Part shown: one piece after another, positions 48,459 to 59,687 of the stretch
How positions within the stretch are numbered: the stretch's first letter is position 1
How the letters are laid out: every line of letters begins with the position of its first letter
NCBI GenBank assembly: GCA_033297205.1
Contig: MU859089.1
Location: 180,380 to 244,379, forward strand
Direction: 5' to 3'
Length of the DNA stretch: 64,000 nt
Origin: Pseudoneurospora amorphoporcata
Taxonomy: Eukaryota; Ascomycota; Sordariomycetes; Sordariales; Sordariaceae
Translations under genes and position numbers: made by a program
Notes under the pieces: generated by a model
The model's database searches: none
Told to the model about the DNA's origin: nothing
Seen by the model: the letters and a program-made list of their open reading frames with translations, nothing else

Positions 48459-49814
48459 ACACACCATTTGATGACGAGATGAGCGTGCGCACGAGTTAAT
48501 TAAGATTTCGGTCACAGACACTACTTTAATCTCGACCGACACATGTCTTATGTTTTACTGGGCGCATGCATTTTTACCCTCACGATTTTGGCACGGAATG
48601 AATGATTTTCTTTTAATGGCGGGATCTGCAAGTGGGTATGAAAGCGGGAAGACTGGGCGGTGGGATAATGTGATCATGTCTGGCGTCACGGGTTATGGGG
48701 GTTGCAAAGGCCTCAAATCGCTGGTAGACTTCAGGCATCATTATCTTGCGGCTCTTTGCAGGCAACAAAAATCTAATATTTTCATGACTTCTCTTCTTCA
48801 TCTGTGTGTTGGGGGACCATCGTTATTCGTCGAATAATGTCGACAGTTTGGGTTTCCAGGGCATGGTCGGTCGAGTCGGTCTACCTTGAAATAGGAAAAT
48901 AGACATGATTAGAACAACGACTTATTGATATGCTTAACCGTTAACGGCAGAAGTTGTTTATAACAATCAGACAACCCGTCACCCTCAACGTGGGAATGTA
49001 GACTACTTGTTAGACTTGGAGGAGTGAATGGGTCCACTGCCCATGCTGTGCGTGGTTGTGATAAAAGTTGGGGACAGTTCCGCTTGCATCTAGATGTTCC
49101 TGCAGCCCAGAGAGGGGCAGCTCCCCGTCTAACAAGCCGTCCCTGAAACGCCCCTCGTTATTCGCAGGGCAGTGACGAATGATGAGAAGGCTACCTTAGG
49201 TATGTCGACCCTCGCACAAAACATATAGTTCTAAATGGTCAATAGGGTGGAAGGTTCCTGAGGATGGACGGAGGAGCTGCCTTGTCAACACGCACCATGC
49301 AATGTGGTTTCGATCAGTAGATATAGTCACAAAGTTCGGTTCGTCAGCTTTGGTCCTCGCAGCTGAGAACGTTGGCAAAGCCCAAATGAATATTGAAGTT
49401 CAATTGTAGTTGACATCGTAGAGGTAGAGAACGTGAATGAACAACATGCCTCCATTTTCAACACTTCGGGTCAGGTTTCCGTCCCTGGCTGGCTGCCCCG
49501 GTGCCACTACAGCGAAGGTGGCCGTCCGAGACAGGACCAACCGCTGAAGCGTAGGGCAGGGGGTGCCTGCAATAGCGTGGGCGGCTTCATCACTCATCCA
49601 AATCGCCAATTGTCTGTCCGACTGAATTGTCTACCAGACAACCCCTACCGTAAATCCGAACACCACGCGACACAACACAGCACAATTCAAAGACGACTGC
49701 GAACGTCTTATTTCAATTCGCTTCGACGAGATTCTGTTATTAATCCGGTAGTCCCCGCCAGGAACTACGATTCTAGGCATCACAGCACACAATTGCACGT
49801 ACAAGCTGCCCACC
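48459..49814. other. Intergenic between RRM protein and ArfGAP genes
   Basis: 3' flank of the RRM gene and promoter of the ArfGAP gene. No gene or structure is seen. Confidence 0.5.
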
Positions 49815-51244
49815 ATGGCTACCAAAGGGATGTGGGAGATCGACCCGGAGACGAAGTCCAAGGTACGCCTACGACCAGCCTGCGCGAGTTACCCGACTGG
49901 GTTCATCAACTGTCCTTGTGAGATGGGTTGCACGATTTAAGGGGAAACGGCGACATGTTGAGAGGCAAAACGTATTGGAATCTCCTAGCTGACATCGGCC
50001 GACCCTTGTAGCTCGCTGCGATGCAGAAGGAGAACAACAACAACATCTGCTGCGACTGTGGTGCCCCAAGCCCGCAATGGTGTTCGCCCAAGTTTGGCAT
50101 CTTCATCTGCCTTTCGTGCGCGGGCGTTCATCGAGGTCTGGGTGTGCATATTTCGTTTGTGCGCTCCGTTTCCATGGACGCCTTCAAGCAGGCCGAGATC
50201 GAGCGCATGCGGCTCGGCGGCAACGACAACTGGCGCACCTTCTTCGAGAACCACTCCGACACCAAGATGCGCGGAATCACGTGGGACGATGCGACGATCG
50301 CGGAGCGATACAGTGGCGAGGTTGGTGAGGAATACAAGGAGAGGCTGAGCTGCAAAGTCGAGGGGAGAGAGTACGTGCCTGGGGAGAAGAAGCCACAACA
50401 GGAGACAAGTTCAAGTTCGAGCAGCGCGGCCGCTGGGGTGCCATTGAGCGGCACGAGCAGCAGGACGGCAAGCCCCAAGCCGGGTACGACAATCAAGGTG
50501 GACGACAAGTACTTTGCCAAGCTGGGGGCTGCCAACGCCAGCAGACCGGACAACTTGCCGCCTAGCCAGGGAGGAAAGTATCAGGGCTTCGGAAACACGG
50601 CGTCGTCGCAGCCGAAGAACGACGGCGGCGCGAGCTTGCCGGGACTCGATGAGTTGCAGAAGGATCCCGTGGCCGCGCTAAGTAAAGGGTTCGGATGGTT
50701 CACCAAGACGGTGGCCCAGACGGCGAAGACGGTTAATGAGGGTTATATCCAGCCTACGGCTAAGCAGGTGTGTACCTTATCCTTTGGCACCCCAACCCCT
50801 CCCGCTCAGGACGACATCTTTACAAAGCACTTGCGAGATACATGTTTGCTAACCTGAACTCTTTCCCGTCCACTGTAGATAGCCGAATCCGAGCTCGCTG
50901 CAAAAGCCCGTGTGGCGGCAGCGCAAGCCGCCATGTCAGCGCAGACTGTAGCACAGGCCGGCGCCAAAACCGCGACAGAGAGCTTCAACAGGTTTGTCGA
51001 GGGAGGACCTTCGAACTCCGCTGGTGGTGGCTATAGGCCAGTTCCTACTGGCGGTGGTGGCAGCAGCAACTTTGACGAGAGCAAGAGGTCGTTCTGGGAT
51101 GATTTTTCTAGCGTAGCGGACCAGAGAAAGGCAGCCGGTGGTAGCTCGATCGGGACCGCAGTCATGGGCAAGGGCGGAAGCGGTAGCTCCGCTGCTGCTC
51201 CTCCCTCAGTAGCTGCTAAGAAGGATGAATGGGATGATTGGTAG
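49815..51244 (+). CDS. ArfGAP, Gcs1/ArfGAP1 type
   Basis: GTPase-activating protein for Arf, controlling COPI vesicle traffic at the Golgi. Exons are 49815-49862, 50012-50767 and 50879-51244 (introns 149 and 111 nt), 389 aa. The ArfGAP domain begins near residue 17: the C4 zinc finger CCDCGAPSPQWCSPKFGIFI-CLSC, followed by GVHRGLGVHISFVRS with the catalytic Arg in HRGLG. A central Ser-rich segment follows. Then comes SKGFGWFTKTVAQTAKTVNE, a Ser/Thr-rich amphipathic helix of the ALPS kind that senses curved membranes. The C-end is KKDEWDDW, a Trp/acidic motif seen in ArfGAP1 relatives. Gcs1 is favoured over Age2 because of the ALPS-like helix and tail. Confidence 0.92.
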
Positions 51245-51954
51245 ATGGTTGGTTGGTTGGTCCGTGGTGTTGTTGGATGAACAGCGAGGTGGAAGAGCGT
51301 GGGTGGATTATTTACAGCCTATAGTTGATGTTTACTCTAATGTTATTTGGAATTATACGGGCCATGTGCGCTGTGTCCAAGGTGAGGGCAACTTGTAGAG
51401 TTAAAATGGTGTGTTTACAGTTTACACAGATGGACAACTTTTACCCCGAACCTACTCCGGGCTCGGAGGATCTACAGCTAGGTCATGAGGATCCGAGAGG
51501 TGCCGAGAGAGGCAGGCGAGGGTCAGCCGGTGGTCCATGGTTATAAGTAATATTAAGCTCGAGAAGGACATCTAGCTTTCGCCAAGTTGATGAACCAAAA
51601 ACAACACCGATACATGGTAGTTATTGTCGAGGCTATCATCACATGCTGACATCGTCCTCCGTAAGGATTTCAGGGGTCAGAGTGCCTGTCAGGGTTAGGG
51701 TTAGGGTACTTCCCCGTGCGCTTGACCGAGGTTGGCGTCGGTTCTGGCCAGCGGGACCCGCTGCATGGACGGACGACGGTTCGTCATCATAGGTGTGCCG
51801 TCGGCTTTGGACGTCCCCGTTCTCCGTCCCCGTCCTGTCATTGAAACTGAGTCGCTCTCCCTTCCTACTAGATGTGATTGCGACCAGAGCTCAAGCCATT
51901 CAGTGCACCCACCTTTTCATCACACCCTTTTCCCCCAGATCTCGCACAAAAACA
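51245..51954. other. Intergenic with telomere-like motif
   Basis: 3' flank of the ArfGAP gene and promoter of the ETF beta gene. It contains AGGGTTAGGGTTAGGG at 51691-51706, about 250 bases before the ETF start. Confidence 0.6.
51691..51706 (+). promoter_or_regulatory. Telobox-like (AGGGTT)n motif
   Basis: Two and two-thirds copies of the telomeric hexamer in the ETF beta promoter. Such short internal telomere-type motifs are promoter elements bound by Myb-type factors in other fungi and plants; a role here is inferred. Confidence 0.5.
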
Positions 51955-52959
51955 ATGTCAGCCCTACGGATATTGGTGCCCGTCAAGCGGGTTATTGACT
52001 ATGCGGTATGTCTCTTCCATCCCATCTATTACCTACCTAGTCAATGGCAACAAGAATACAGCGCCCGCGCACACGATATGGAGTCCCTGCTACCGAAATT
52101 TACATCGTATGCTGTTGTACCTACCTGAGTACGGATGACTGATGTGGATACCCATTCATTCAATTACAGGTCAAGCCGCGAGTCAACAAGGCCCAGACGG
52201 GCGTCGAGACGGCCGGTGTCAAGCACAGCATGAACCCGTTCGACGAGCTCTCGGTCGAAGAGAGCGTGCGCATCCGCGAGGGCAAGAAGACGCCCGTCGA
52301 GGACATCTGCGTCATCAGCGCCGGCCCGACCAAGGCGCAAGACATTTTGCGCACCGCCATGGCCATGGGCGCCGACCGGGCCATCCACGTCGAGACCAAG
52401 GAGGGCGAGGACCTCGAGCCGCTGGGCGTCGCCAAGCTGCTCAAGGCCGCCGCCGAGCAGAACAAGAGCAACCTGGTGATCCTGGGCAAGCAGAGCATCG
52501 ACGACGACGCCGGCCAGACGGGCCAGATGCTGGCCGGCCTGCTGGGCTGGGCGCAGGCCACCCAGGCGAGCAAGGTTGAGTTCATCGGCGGCGATAGCGT
52601 GCAGGTGACGAGGGAGGTGGACGGCGGTGTCGAGACGCTCAAGGCCAAGCTGCCCATGGTCATCACGACCGACTTGCGCCTCAACGAGCCCAGGTACGCG
52701 AGCTTGCCCAACATCATGAAGGCCAAGAAGAAGCCGCTCGAGAAGAAGATGCTGGCGGATTACGGTATCACGGCGGAGAAGAGGCTCAAGACTATCAAGG
52801 TTACCGGTAAGGACTACGAGTACGATCCGTATAAGGCTGGTAGAAGCTTGATGATGCTAACTCTGTTGTCGTACAGAGCCTCCCCCGAGACAGGGCGGTG
52901 GCAAGGTCGAGGATGTGGATGGCTTGGTCTCGAAGCTCAAGGAGCTTGGTGCTCTTTAA
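51955..52959 (+). CDS. Electron transfer flavoprotein beta subunit
   Basis: Mitochondrial-matrix FAD/AMP-binding ETF subunit that collects electrons from acyl-CoA and other dehydrogenases and passes them to ETF-ubiquinone oxidoreductase. Exons are 51955-52005, 52170-52806 and 52877-52959 (introns 164 and 70 nt), 256 aa, normal for the family. It opens MSALRILVPVKRVIDYA with no long presequence, as is usual for ETF beta. NPFDELSVEESVRI, ILGKQSIDDDAGQTGQMLA and the family signature VTREVDGG...LRLNEPRYASLPNIMKAKKKPL are all intact. It ends LVSKLKELGAL. A polyadenylation-like AATAAA lies at 53030-53035. Confidence 0.95.
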
Positions 52960-54454
52960 ACCGGTTATACAGCGACCGGTTGATGACCCCCAGGATCTTG
53001 TCTCGAGCACATTGTTTTGGAATAGAAAGAATAAAGTTCACATCCTTACAGCAATTTTCCGGGTACGTACTTGATATTTTGCGCTTTCGTTTGATAATCC
53101 GTTCGGATGTCTCGCCGTTTACTGGGGACCTTAACGGCTGGGCTCTTACATCAGAGCTTTGGTTCAAGCATGCTTCGTTCGCTGATGGCCATTTGGGATG
53201 GCTACTCATTGTGCGACGCTTTGCGCGACAAGTTGGCCAGTCGATATCAAAGAAGCTTTAGCCCGTCGCATTGGCGCCAACTCGGTTGCCCGACGTGTCG
53301 CGTTAAGTGCAACTGGAGGAGGCTATTGTGTTGCGTCGTGTTTTGAGTTTTTCTAACCCCTCCTGTTATGCTGTGTGCTCGGCCGAGGAAGCTGAATCCG
53401 TCCAAAGCGGTAATGCCCAACAATCCAGATGCTACGCGATGATTCACGGATGCAGTGTGACGTGTGGGGGCTTGTCATCCCCCACGTATTGGTGCTCGGC
53501 TGCTGTAAGGTACCACCACCGCAAGGATGCTGCTTACGTGGTTTGACAGGTGAGTGACGATGCATTTTGATGGGGTATTGGGTGCTGTCGCCGGAATTGT
53601 ATGCTGGAATTGATCGTTTCTTCTCAGCTGTCTGCGTACATGTAACCACCGTTGTTCGTGCAGCCCGACCACAACACCGGCGGCCATGGCGCAACTTGGT
53701 TTTGGAGCTTCAAAAAGCTTGAAAGCGAAGCGACCTGAATCGCGATGCTACAAGTCCCGCCCCGCAACTTGAGTCACCGAAAGAACGGGGGATCCACCTT
53801 TACCTATCAGCGGCGGCGGGGGAGGCGGGCTCGGCGGCGGCCGACCACCCCGACGGGCACCGAGACTGAGGGTGCCCCGGGCAGGAGATGCCGAGCTGGT
53901 GTCGCTTTTCTGTGGCTGGGGTTGTGGGCGGAGGTTGCGATATTGAACACCGGATGGAGGATTCCAGGTGTGAGGCTCCGGGACTAGTAGGGGTGGGTGT
54001 TCATGACGGTCAAAGTGCATGTGGAACTCGCAGCGTCCTAACGAACTCCCCGACTCCCCCCCCAGTCGTCCCAACACCCCCCGCCATCAAATTACCCCTC
54101 GGTCCCCGTAAATCGGCCTTTGGGACTCGCTAGCAGCGGGAGTCACCGAGTCATGAACCAATCAGGACGGCGCCGACCCTGCCACTTGCGGCAGAAAAAG
54201 ACAAAAAAGCTCAAAAAATTCTGCGGGATCCAATGAAAAGCCTCCCTTTTTTCCATTTGCCTCTCCCACTTTCGCACCCTCTTCTATCGCACGCGCATCC
54301 AAGTTTCCCTCCTCTACAAACTCTAAATCTCCGTCATCAACTTTTGCCCATCTGCAAAACACTCAAAAACCCCCAATCGGTTCCCCCGACTTTCGGACTC
54401 TTTCGTCCAAACCTTTTTCCCTCAGCTGAACTTGTCTTGTCACAATCGGCCCTT
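52960..54454. other. Intergenic: arg-2 promoter
   Basis: About 1.5 kb between the ETF beta gene and the arg-2 uORF. Two TGACTC-type elements would be expected for Cpc-1 control of arg-2; AGTCACC at about 53772 and GAGTCACCGAGTCATG near 54140 are candidates (TGACT on the reverse strand). From about 54240 it is a C/T-rich leader. No gene is seen. Confidence 0.5.
54139..54155. promoter_or_regulatory. Candidate Cpc-1/Gcn4-type element pair
   Basis: GAGTCACCGAGTCATG contains two GAGTCA cores (TGACTC on the other strand) about 300 bases upstream of the arg-2 uORF. This is the known binding core of Cpc-1, the general amino-acid control activator in Neurospora. Function is inferred from position and sequence. 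Confidence 0.6.
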
Positions 54455-54983
54455 ATGAACGGCCGCCCGTCAGTCTTCACCTCCCAGGTACGCTACCAAA
54501 CGCGATAACCCCTCCATGTGTCATCGAGATGTCAAGGCACCATATACCCAGCCCATCAAAGAAGTTCCCCCGGATGAGCAATGAGAACCAGATACCAGCC
54601 TGACTCGCGATGCTGTATCGGAGTAGTTGGGATGACCCGCCACGAACCCAACGGCGTGCATATTTGGCGCCATTCCGCTTCAAGTTGGTTTTGTACATGT
54701 GGGCATCTGAGATCCTCAAGGCTTAGCTCGACGGATCCCGACTGCATATTTTTCTCAAGATATCGCAGCAGCCATCCTGGGGAAACATCTTCTTCTCACT
54801 TCTGCCGCTTGCCGTTTGTTTGTTGTGTTTGAACTATACTAATCTTGTTGCGTTTATAGGATTATCTCTCAGGTCCGCATACTCCTCCGACCCCGAGTCC
54901 GGGTTGACTCACCGCTTTCAGGCAGGAATACTGACGATAAATATTGTGATGCAGACCATCTGTGGAGAGCCCTCAACGCATAA
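54455..54983 (+). CDS. arg-2 uORF: Arginine attenuator peptide (AAP) uORF of arg-2
   Basis: Encodes the 24-residue peptide that stalls ribosomes when arginine is high and so shuts down arg-2 translation and destabilises its mRNA. It is split in three: 54455-54487 (MNGRPSVFTSQ), a 13-nt exon 54860-54872 (DYLS plus one base) and 54955-54983 (completing Asp, then HLWRALNA and TAA). Introns are 372 and 82 nt. The joined peptide matches the N. crassa AAP as remembered. Asp12, known to be essential for stalling, is the first codon of the 13-nt exon. The start has C at -3, a weak context that permits leaky scanning. The uORF ends 63 bases before the main start. Confidence 0.95.
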
Positions 54984-55046
54984 GAGCCTCTCGTTACCCA
55001 GCAGCCTAACCACCACTACCACCACCCCGTCACCCTTGAAGTCAAG

Positions 55047-56475
55047 ATGTTTTCTCGTCTGGCCGCTCGTCTCCCCAAGGCTTCCGCCCTCAATGGCGTT
55101 GCCGCCCGTCAGGTTCGCAACCTGACCAAGCCCGCTGTTACCGGCAGCAAGGGCAGGAACATGCCCGCCCGTGAGCCGCACACTACTGCCGCTGCCACCG
55201 GCGCCGAGGCCACCTTCACCATCAGGGTGCGTACACTACAACCCGGCATATTCAACAGTCCCTCTGTGGCTAAACTGACATCTTCTTGTACAGGATGGCC
55301 CCGTTTTCCATGGTACCGCCTTTGGTGCCAACGCCAACATCTCTGGTGAAGCCGTCTTCACTACCTCCCTTGTTGGTTACCCCGAGTCGATGACCGATCC
55401 CTCGTACCGCGGTCAGATTCTCGTCTTCACCCAGCCCCTGATTGGCAACTACGGTGTCCCTTCGAACGCGCGTGACGAGTTCAACCTCCTCAAGTACTTC
55501 GAGTCCCCCCATATCCAGTGCGCCGGTATCGTCGTCTCCGATGTCGCTACTCAGTACAGCCACTGGACCGCTGTTCAGAGCTTGGGCGAATGGTGCGCCA
55601 GCGAAGGTATTCCCGCCATCTCCGGTGTTGACACTCGTGCGATTGTCACCCACCTCCGTGAGGAGGGTTCCTCCCTCGCTAGGATCTCCATTGGTGACGA
55701 GTATGACGCCGATGAGGATGAGGGCTTCGTCGACCCCGGCCAGATCAACCTCGTCAAGCGCGTTTCCACCAAGGCTCCCTTCGTGGTCACCAACCCCAAC
55801 GCCAAGTTCCACATCGCTCTTATCGACTGCGGTGTCAAGGAGAACATCCTTCGCAGCTTGGTCAGCCGTGGCGCCTCCGTTACCGTCTTCCCCTACAACT
55901 ACCCCATCCACAAGGTTGCCGACAACTTCGATGGTGTCTTCATCTCCAACGGCCCCGGTGACCCCACTCACTGCCAGGAGACCGTCTACAACCTCGCCCA
56001 GCTCATGGAGACTTCCTCCGTTCCTATCATGGGTATCTGCCTTGGTCACCAGCTTCTTGCCCTTGCTGTTGGTGCCAAGACCATCAAGCTCAAGTATGGT
56101 AACCGTGCCCACAACATCCCGGCTCTTGACTTGACCACCGGTCAGTGCCACATTACCTCGCAGAACCACGGTTATGCCGTTGATGTCAGCACCCTCCCCA
56201 GCGATTTCAAGGAGTACTTCGTCAACCTCAACGACGGCTCCAACGAGGGTATGATGCACAAGACCCGCCCCATCTTCTCCACCCAGTTCCACCCCGAAGC
56301 CAAGGGCGGTCCCATGGACTCCTCCTACCTCTTCGACAAGTACATGGAGAACGTCGAGCTCTTTAAGAGCAACTCCGTGGTCTACCGTGACAACAGGCCT
56401 TCTCAGTTTATGATTGACATTCTCAGCAAGGAGCGTGTGGGCGTTGAGCCCACTCCCCTTGCCAACGCTGCTTAA
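55047..56475 (+). CDS. arg-2: Carbamoyl-phosphate synthase, arginine-specific, small subunit
   Basis: Glutaminase subunit supplying ammonia to the large subunit (arg-3) for carbamoyl phosphate in mitochondrial arginine synthesis. Exons are 55047-55226 and 55294-56475 with a 67-nt intron, giving 453 aa, the N. crassa length. The basic, acid-free N-end (MFSRLAARLPKASALNGVAARQ) is a mitochondrial presequence. The N-terminal CPSase small-chain domain starts DGPVFHGTAFG. The class I glutamine amidotransferase domain has ISNGPGDP, the nucleophile Cys309 in MGICLGHQ, and FSTQFHPEA with the catalytic His-x-Glu. The start has A at -3, a strong context. Control is by the AAP uORF just upstream and, by inference, by Cpc-1. 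Confidence 0.97.
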
Positions 56476-57548
56476 GTGTTGACAGAACGTCTTTTCATCT
56501 TGCCTGATGAATGGTTTTTCTTGTTGGTTTTGGGTGTCCGGGTTTTAAACATACAAGGAAATATGGGTTTTGTAAAAGGGACTTTTTTTTTTTTTTTAAG
56601 CGACGCGTCCTCTCTTTAATAACGGTTTGGGGACCACGTGATATCTTTTTTGTACTACTTGAAGGGTGAAATCAGCAAGTTTCAGATTGAGATTGGGCTG
56701 TTATGGCGCAGAGAGGAATCATATGTAATTGATACATACCAATGTGCTATTATGTTCTATGTTCAAACGTCTTATAGTTGTTGCTATGTATCCGTTGCGG
56801 GTGGTTATCCTGTGATATTCCAGGCGCGTATCATACCTAATTGCAATACGTATTCCATGACTTGGTTTCCTTCGAACATTTAGGGGTCATGGTGACAGTC
56901 AACAATGTAAGCAATAGTTGCTGGGAACATGGTTCCATTGAAGGGTAAACTAGCACCCGGTTCTGTGAAACACAGTGTCCCTTGTTGTAAGTTCATAATG
57001 TTATCAAGCAGATACTCGTCATTTAGTAATTGGCAGGTATCTCGAGACCGGAAGGAGTTATCTTCGCTAGATAGGACTCTCGTAAAACATGTGCATATGC
57101 TTCTTTGTGGTACTGTAAATTCTTTATTTCTGCTCTTCTTCACTTGGCATTCGTTCCCTGTCTTCTTTGCTGGTTGTAGGTGCATTAGCACCTCTTACCC
57201 CTTAAACTGCAATGACGCCTCGACCACTCCCTGCGCTGCTTATCTTGCTGTCTGTCTATCCGTACATTTCTATGTTTTTACAGTTGTGGAAATTTTTGTG
57301 TTGTCTGGGGTCCGTCCCGCGATGCTGAAACCATGCCGTGCCATCGATGCAGTAAATACTGTTGCTATACATATGTTCCTGCCCGGAAAGACTTATTAGA
57401 AAGATGACTTCTGTGAACCATATTGCTGTTTTCTGTACTGGACCTTATTAACTTCCGAGGGTCGTCCCAGACGCCGCTCCTTCTTTCTGCTTCCTACAGG
57501 CAAGACAGAGGGAAAAACGGAGGACTGGATAGCAGGTAGGGAGATTCT
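56476..57548. other. Convergent intergenic region (arg-2 / acinus-like)
   Basis: 3' flanks of converging genes, with a run of 15 T at 56583-56597. No gene is seen; the frame at 56929-57399 has no features. Confidence 0.5.
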
Positions 57549-59687
57549 CTAGTATCGATCCCCACGGTACCCACCACCACCGCCGCCGCCGCCTCCACCA
57601 CCATGGCCACGTCTCCGTCTCCTAGGAGGACCACCCTCAAACGTAGGCAATGGCGCGCCGTCGAATCGCGACCTAGGTTCATCTCCACCGCCACCACCAC
57701 CACCCCTCCTCGGAGGCGGCTCATCACGTCCTCCTCCTGCACCACCACGGTCACCACCGGGTAGGTATCTGTCACCACCACGCAACCGGCCAAAAGGAGG
57801 GGGAGGCGGCCCACCACGACCGCCCTCACCACCTCCACCACCACCACCCACACGACCACGACGACGCTCCGCCTCGCGATGTGGCGGCCTGATACCCACA
57901 AACACCTCCTTTCCGCGATCGACAAACGAATCGGCGTCCTCGAATGTATACCGGTTGATCTCGTCCTCGCGGCCCATGTCACGGTGGCGGTCGCGGGTGT
58001 AGAACGACCGCATGTTTGACAGACGGCGCTCGGCAAGCTCGGCGTTAACGGGCCTGTAGAGCAGCGACGGGTGGGTACGGGTCGCCTTCATTTCGTCGCC
58101 TGTAAGTGCAGGCTGGGGCACGCGGCCGCCGCGGCCACGGGGACCTGAGGGCGCGCCTTCGATGCTGGGATGTTGTCGGCCGGCGGCGGGGCCGGAGGGG
58201 ATGACTGGGGGAGGGAGGGGCTCACGGGCTGATGATACCGAACCACGAGTAGTAGAGCCAGCAGTGGCCACGACGGCTGGCGCGGGCTCAAGCTCGGCGT
58301 TGACAAGGCGGGTGGTGATGTCGCCGTTCTCTTCGTCACGCTCGTACCGGACTTCCCACCGGGCGAGGTTGCCGCGGCCGCCTTCGGATTGCTCCGTCTC
58401 CGCCCACTCGTTCACCCTGTCGGGAGGAATGAAATCCACCCACAGCTCTTTGCGATTCCGCTCATTGGGCCAAATCTGTCCGTGGAGAGCAACACGAACG
58501 CGCGCGGCAGCCGCGACGGAGGTGAAGCTGACAAATGCGTGGGTTTTTATGTGATCGAGGTGGAAATCCCGAATGGAGTCTAAGTCCCGCAGGCTGCCTG
58601 GGGGCGCGGCGAGCTCTTCGAGGTATCGGCGAAGAAAGTCAGGGCGGAGCGGTCTCATGAGGTTCTTGATGTATAGCGCTTGGGTGGCGGGATGTTCGGA
58701 GGGGGCAACGTCTCGCTCGTCAATGTCCATGTCGGCCTCGTACTTGACCGCGCTCCGATCGTACGCTGCCCGGTCGGGTGATGCTTGTTTGAGGTAGGCC
58801 TCGGTTTTTACATGGTCGCGAGACTCCTCCTCTTGGTTACGATAGTTCGAATCGCGCAGTTCGGAAGCTTCGCGGTGCTGTGGTGCGTCGGGCATCTCAG
58901 AAACCTCCTTTGAGTCGGCAACTTGGGGGATCTCGGGGTGGATAGTGGCGTAGGAAGCGTCTTGCCCGCCCTGCTCGTCATCGAGGGGCAGCACTGTTTC
59001 GCCGGATTGACTTTTAAGCCCGCTCATGCGCGCGTCTTCGTCTTTTTGGTCGGTAGGGCGTGCACGCTTCCTGGACGTTTCTTCCTCCGGAGGGGGGCTG
59101 CGAGATCTGCGCTTTCTGCTAGATGTATCGCTGGTGAGTTCAGGAGCCACGGGTGCCGATTCGGTAGATACGCTCTTCTCGGCCTTCTTTTCCTTTGCTT
59201 CAGCTGTGTCGTCTTTCGTCACAGGAACATTGTTTGCTTCGCGCGCAGATTCTGCGGCGGACTCTTTTGTCGGCTCGTTTGATCCCTCTTGTTTGATGTT
59301 GGATTCTGTTTGTGCGGCGTCTTGCGCAGTGGCTGACTTCTCTTCTTGAGCAACTGGCTCAGGAGCTGGGGACGCAGAGGCAGCTTCGGGCTGAGGTTCT
59401 TGCGAAGGAGCTTTCACCGACGCCGGGGGAGGGCTGCCGGAGCTCTTTGTGGCTTCATCTTCGGGTGCAGATGCGCTGGTGGCCTCTGCTTCCTGACCCT
59501 GTTCTTGGTCCTCCTCCTGCTCGGCCTCTTGGGGTGCGTCTCCTTCCTGTTGCGATGTCTGGGCCTCCTGGTCGTCGACAGTCAAGCGTTCGACAAGGTC
59601 GGCCTTCTTACCGGCCTGAGAGCGCCCGCGGCGCTTGAGCTCTTGACGTAGGTCAACGACTGTAAGCTTGCTCCAGTCAGTCGTCAT
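57549..59687 (-). CDS. Acinus-like SAP/RRM nuclear protein with Gly-rich RGG tail
   Basis: Likely RNA-processing protein of the acinus type (acinus is an ASAP/exon-junction-complex component). Intronless, 712 aa. A SAP DNA/RNA-binding domain is at the N-end (WSKLTVVDLRQELKRRGRSQ...KKADLVERL). A long Gln/Glu/Ala/Ser-rich acidic region with SRKRRSRSPPPEEETSRKRAR follows. An RRM-like domain spans about 340-430: TQALYIKNLMRPLRPDFLRR, then HLDHIKTHAFVSFTSV, ALHGQIWP and ELWVDFIPPD, matching the acinus pattern of a weak RNP1. The tail has RYTFEDADSFVDRGKEVFVGIRPPHRE, then Gly-rich and RGG segments ending GGGYRGDRY. The start Met is directly followed by the SAP domain. Confidence 0.85.
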   Translation of the reverse strand: MTTDWSKLTVVDLRQELKRRGRSQAGKKADLVERLTVDDQEAQTSQQEGDAPQEAEQEEDQEQGQEAEATSASAPEDEATKSSGSPPPASVKAPSQEPQPEAASASPAPEPVAQEEKSATAQDAAQTESNIKQEGSNEPTKESAAESAREANNVPVTKDDTAEAKEKKAEKSVSTESAPVAPELTSDTSSRKRRSRSPPPEEETSRKRARPTDQKDEDARMSGLKSQSGETVLPLDDEQGGQDASYATIHPEIPQVADSKEVSEMPDAPQHREASELRDSNYRNQEEESRDHVKTEAYLKQASPDRAAYDRSAVKYEADMDIDERDVAPSEHPATQALYIKNLMRPLRPDFLRRYLEELAAPPGSLRDLDSIRDFHLDHIKTHAFVSFTSVAAAARVRVALHGQIWPNERNRKELWVDFIPPDRVNEWAETEQSEGGRGNLARWEVRYERDEENGDITTRLVNAELEPAPAVVATAGSTTRGSVSSAREPLPPPVIPSGPAAGRQHPSIEGAPSGPRGRGGRVPQPALTGDEMKATRTHPSLLYRPVNAELAERRLSNMRSFYTRDRHRDMGREDEINRYTFEDADSFVDRGKEVFVGIRPPHREAERRRGRVGGGGGGGEGGRGGPPPPPFGRLRGGDRYLPGGDRGGAGGGRDEPPPRRGGGGGGGDEPRSRFDGAPLPTFEGGPPRRRRRGHGGGGGGGGGGGYRGDRY

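Noticed and set aside
47445..48542. 365-codon minus-strand frame over the RRM gene
   Set aside because: Antisense shadow; it crosses the introns of the RRM gene and shows no known motif.
55270..56292. 340-codon minus-strand frame over arg-2
   Set aside because: Antisense shadow of arg-2; Val/Gly/Asp-rich as expected from its codon use.
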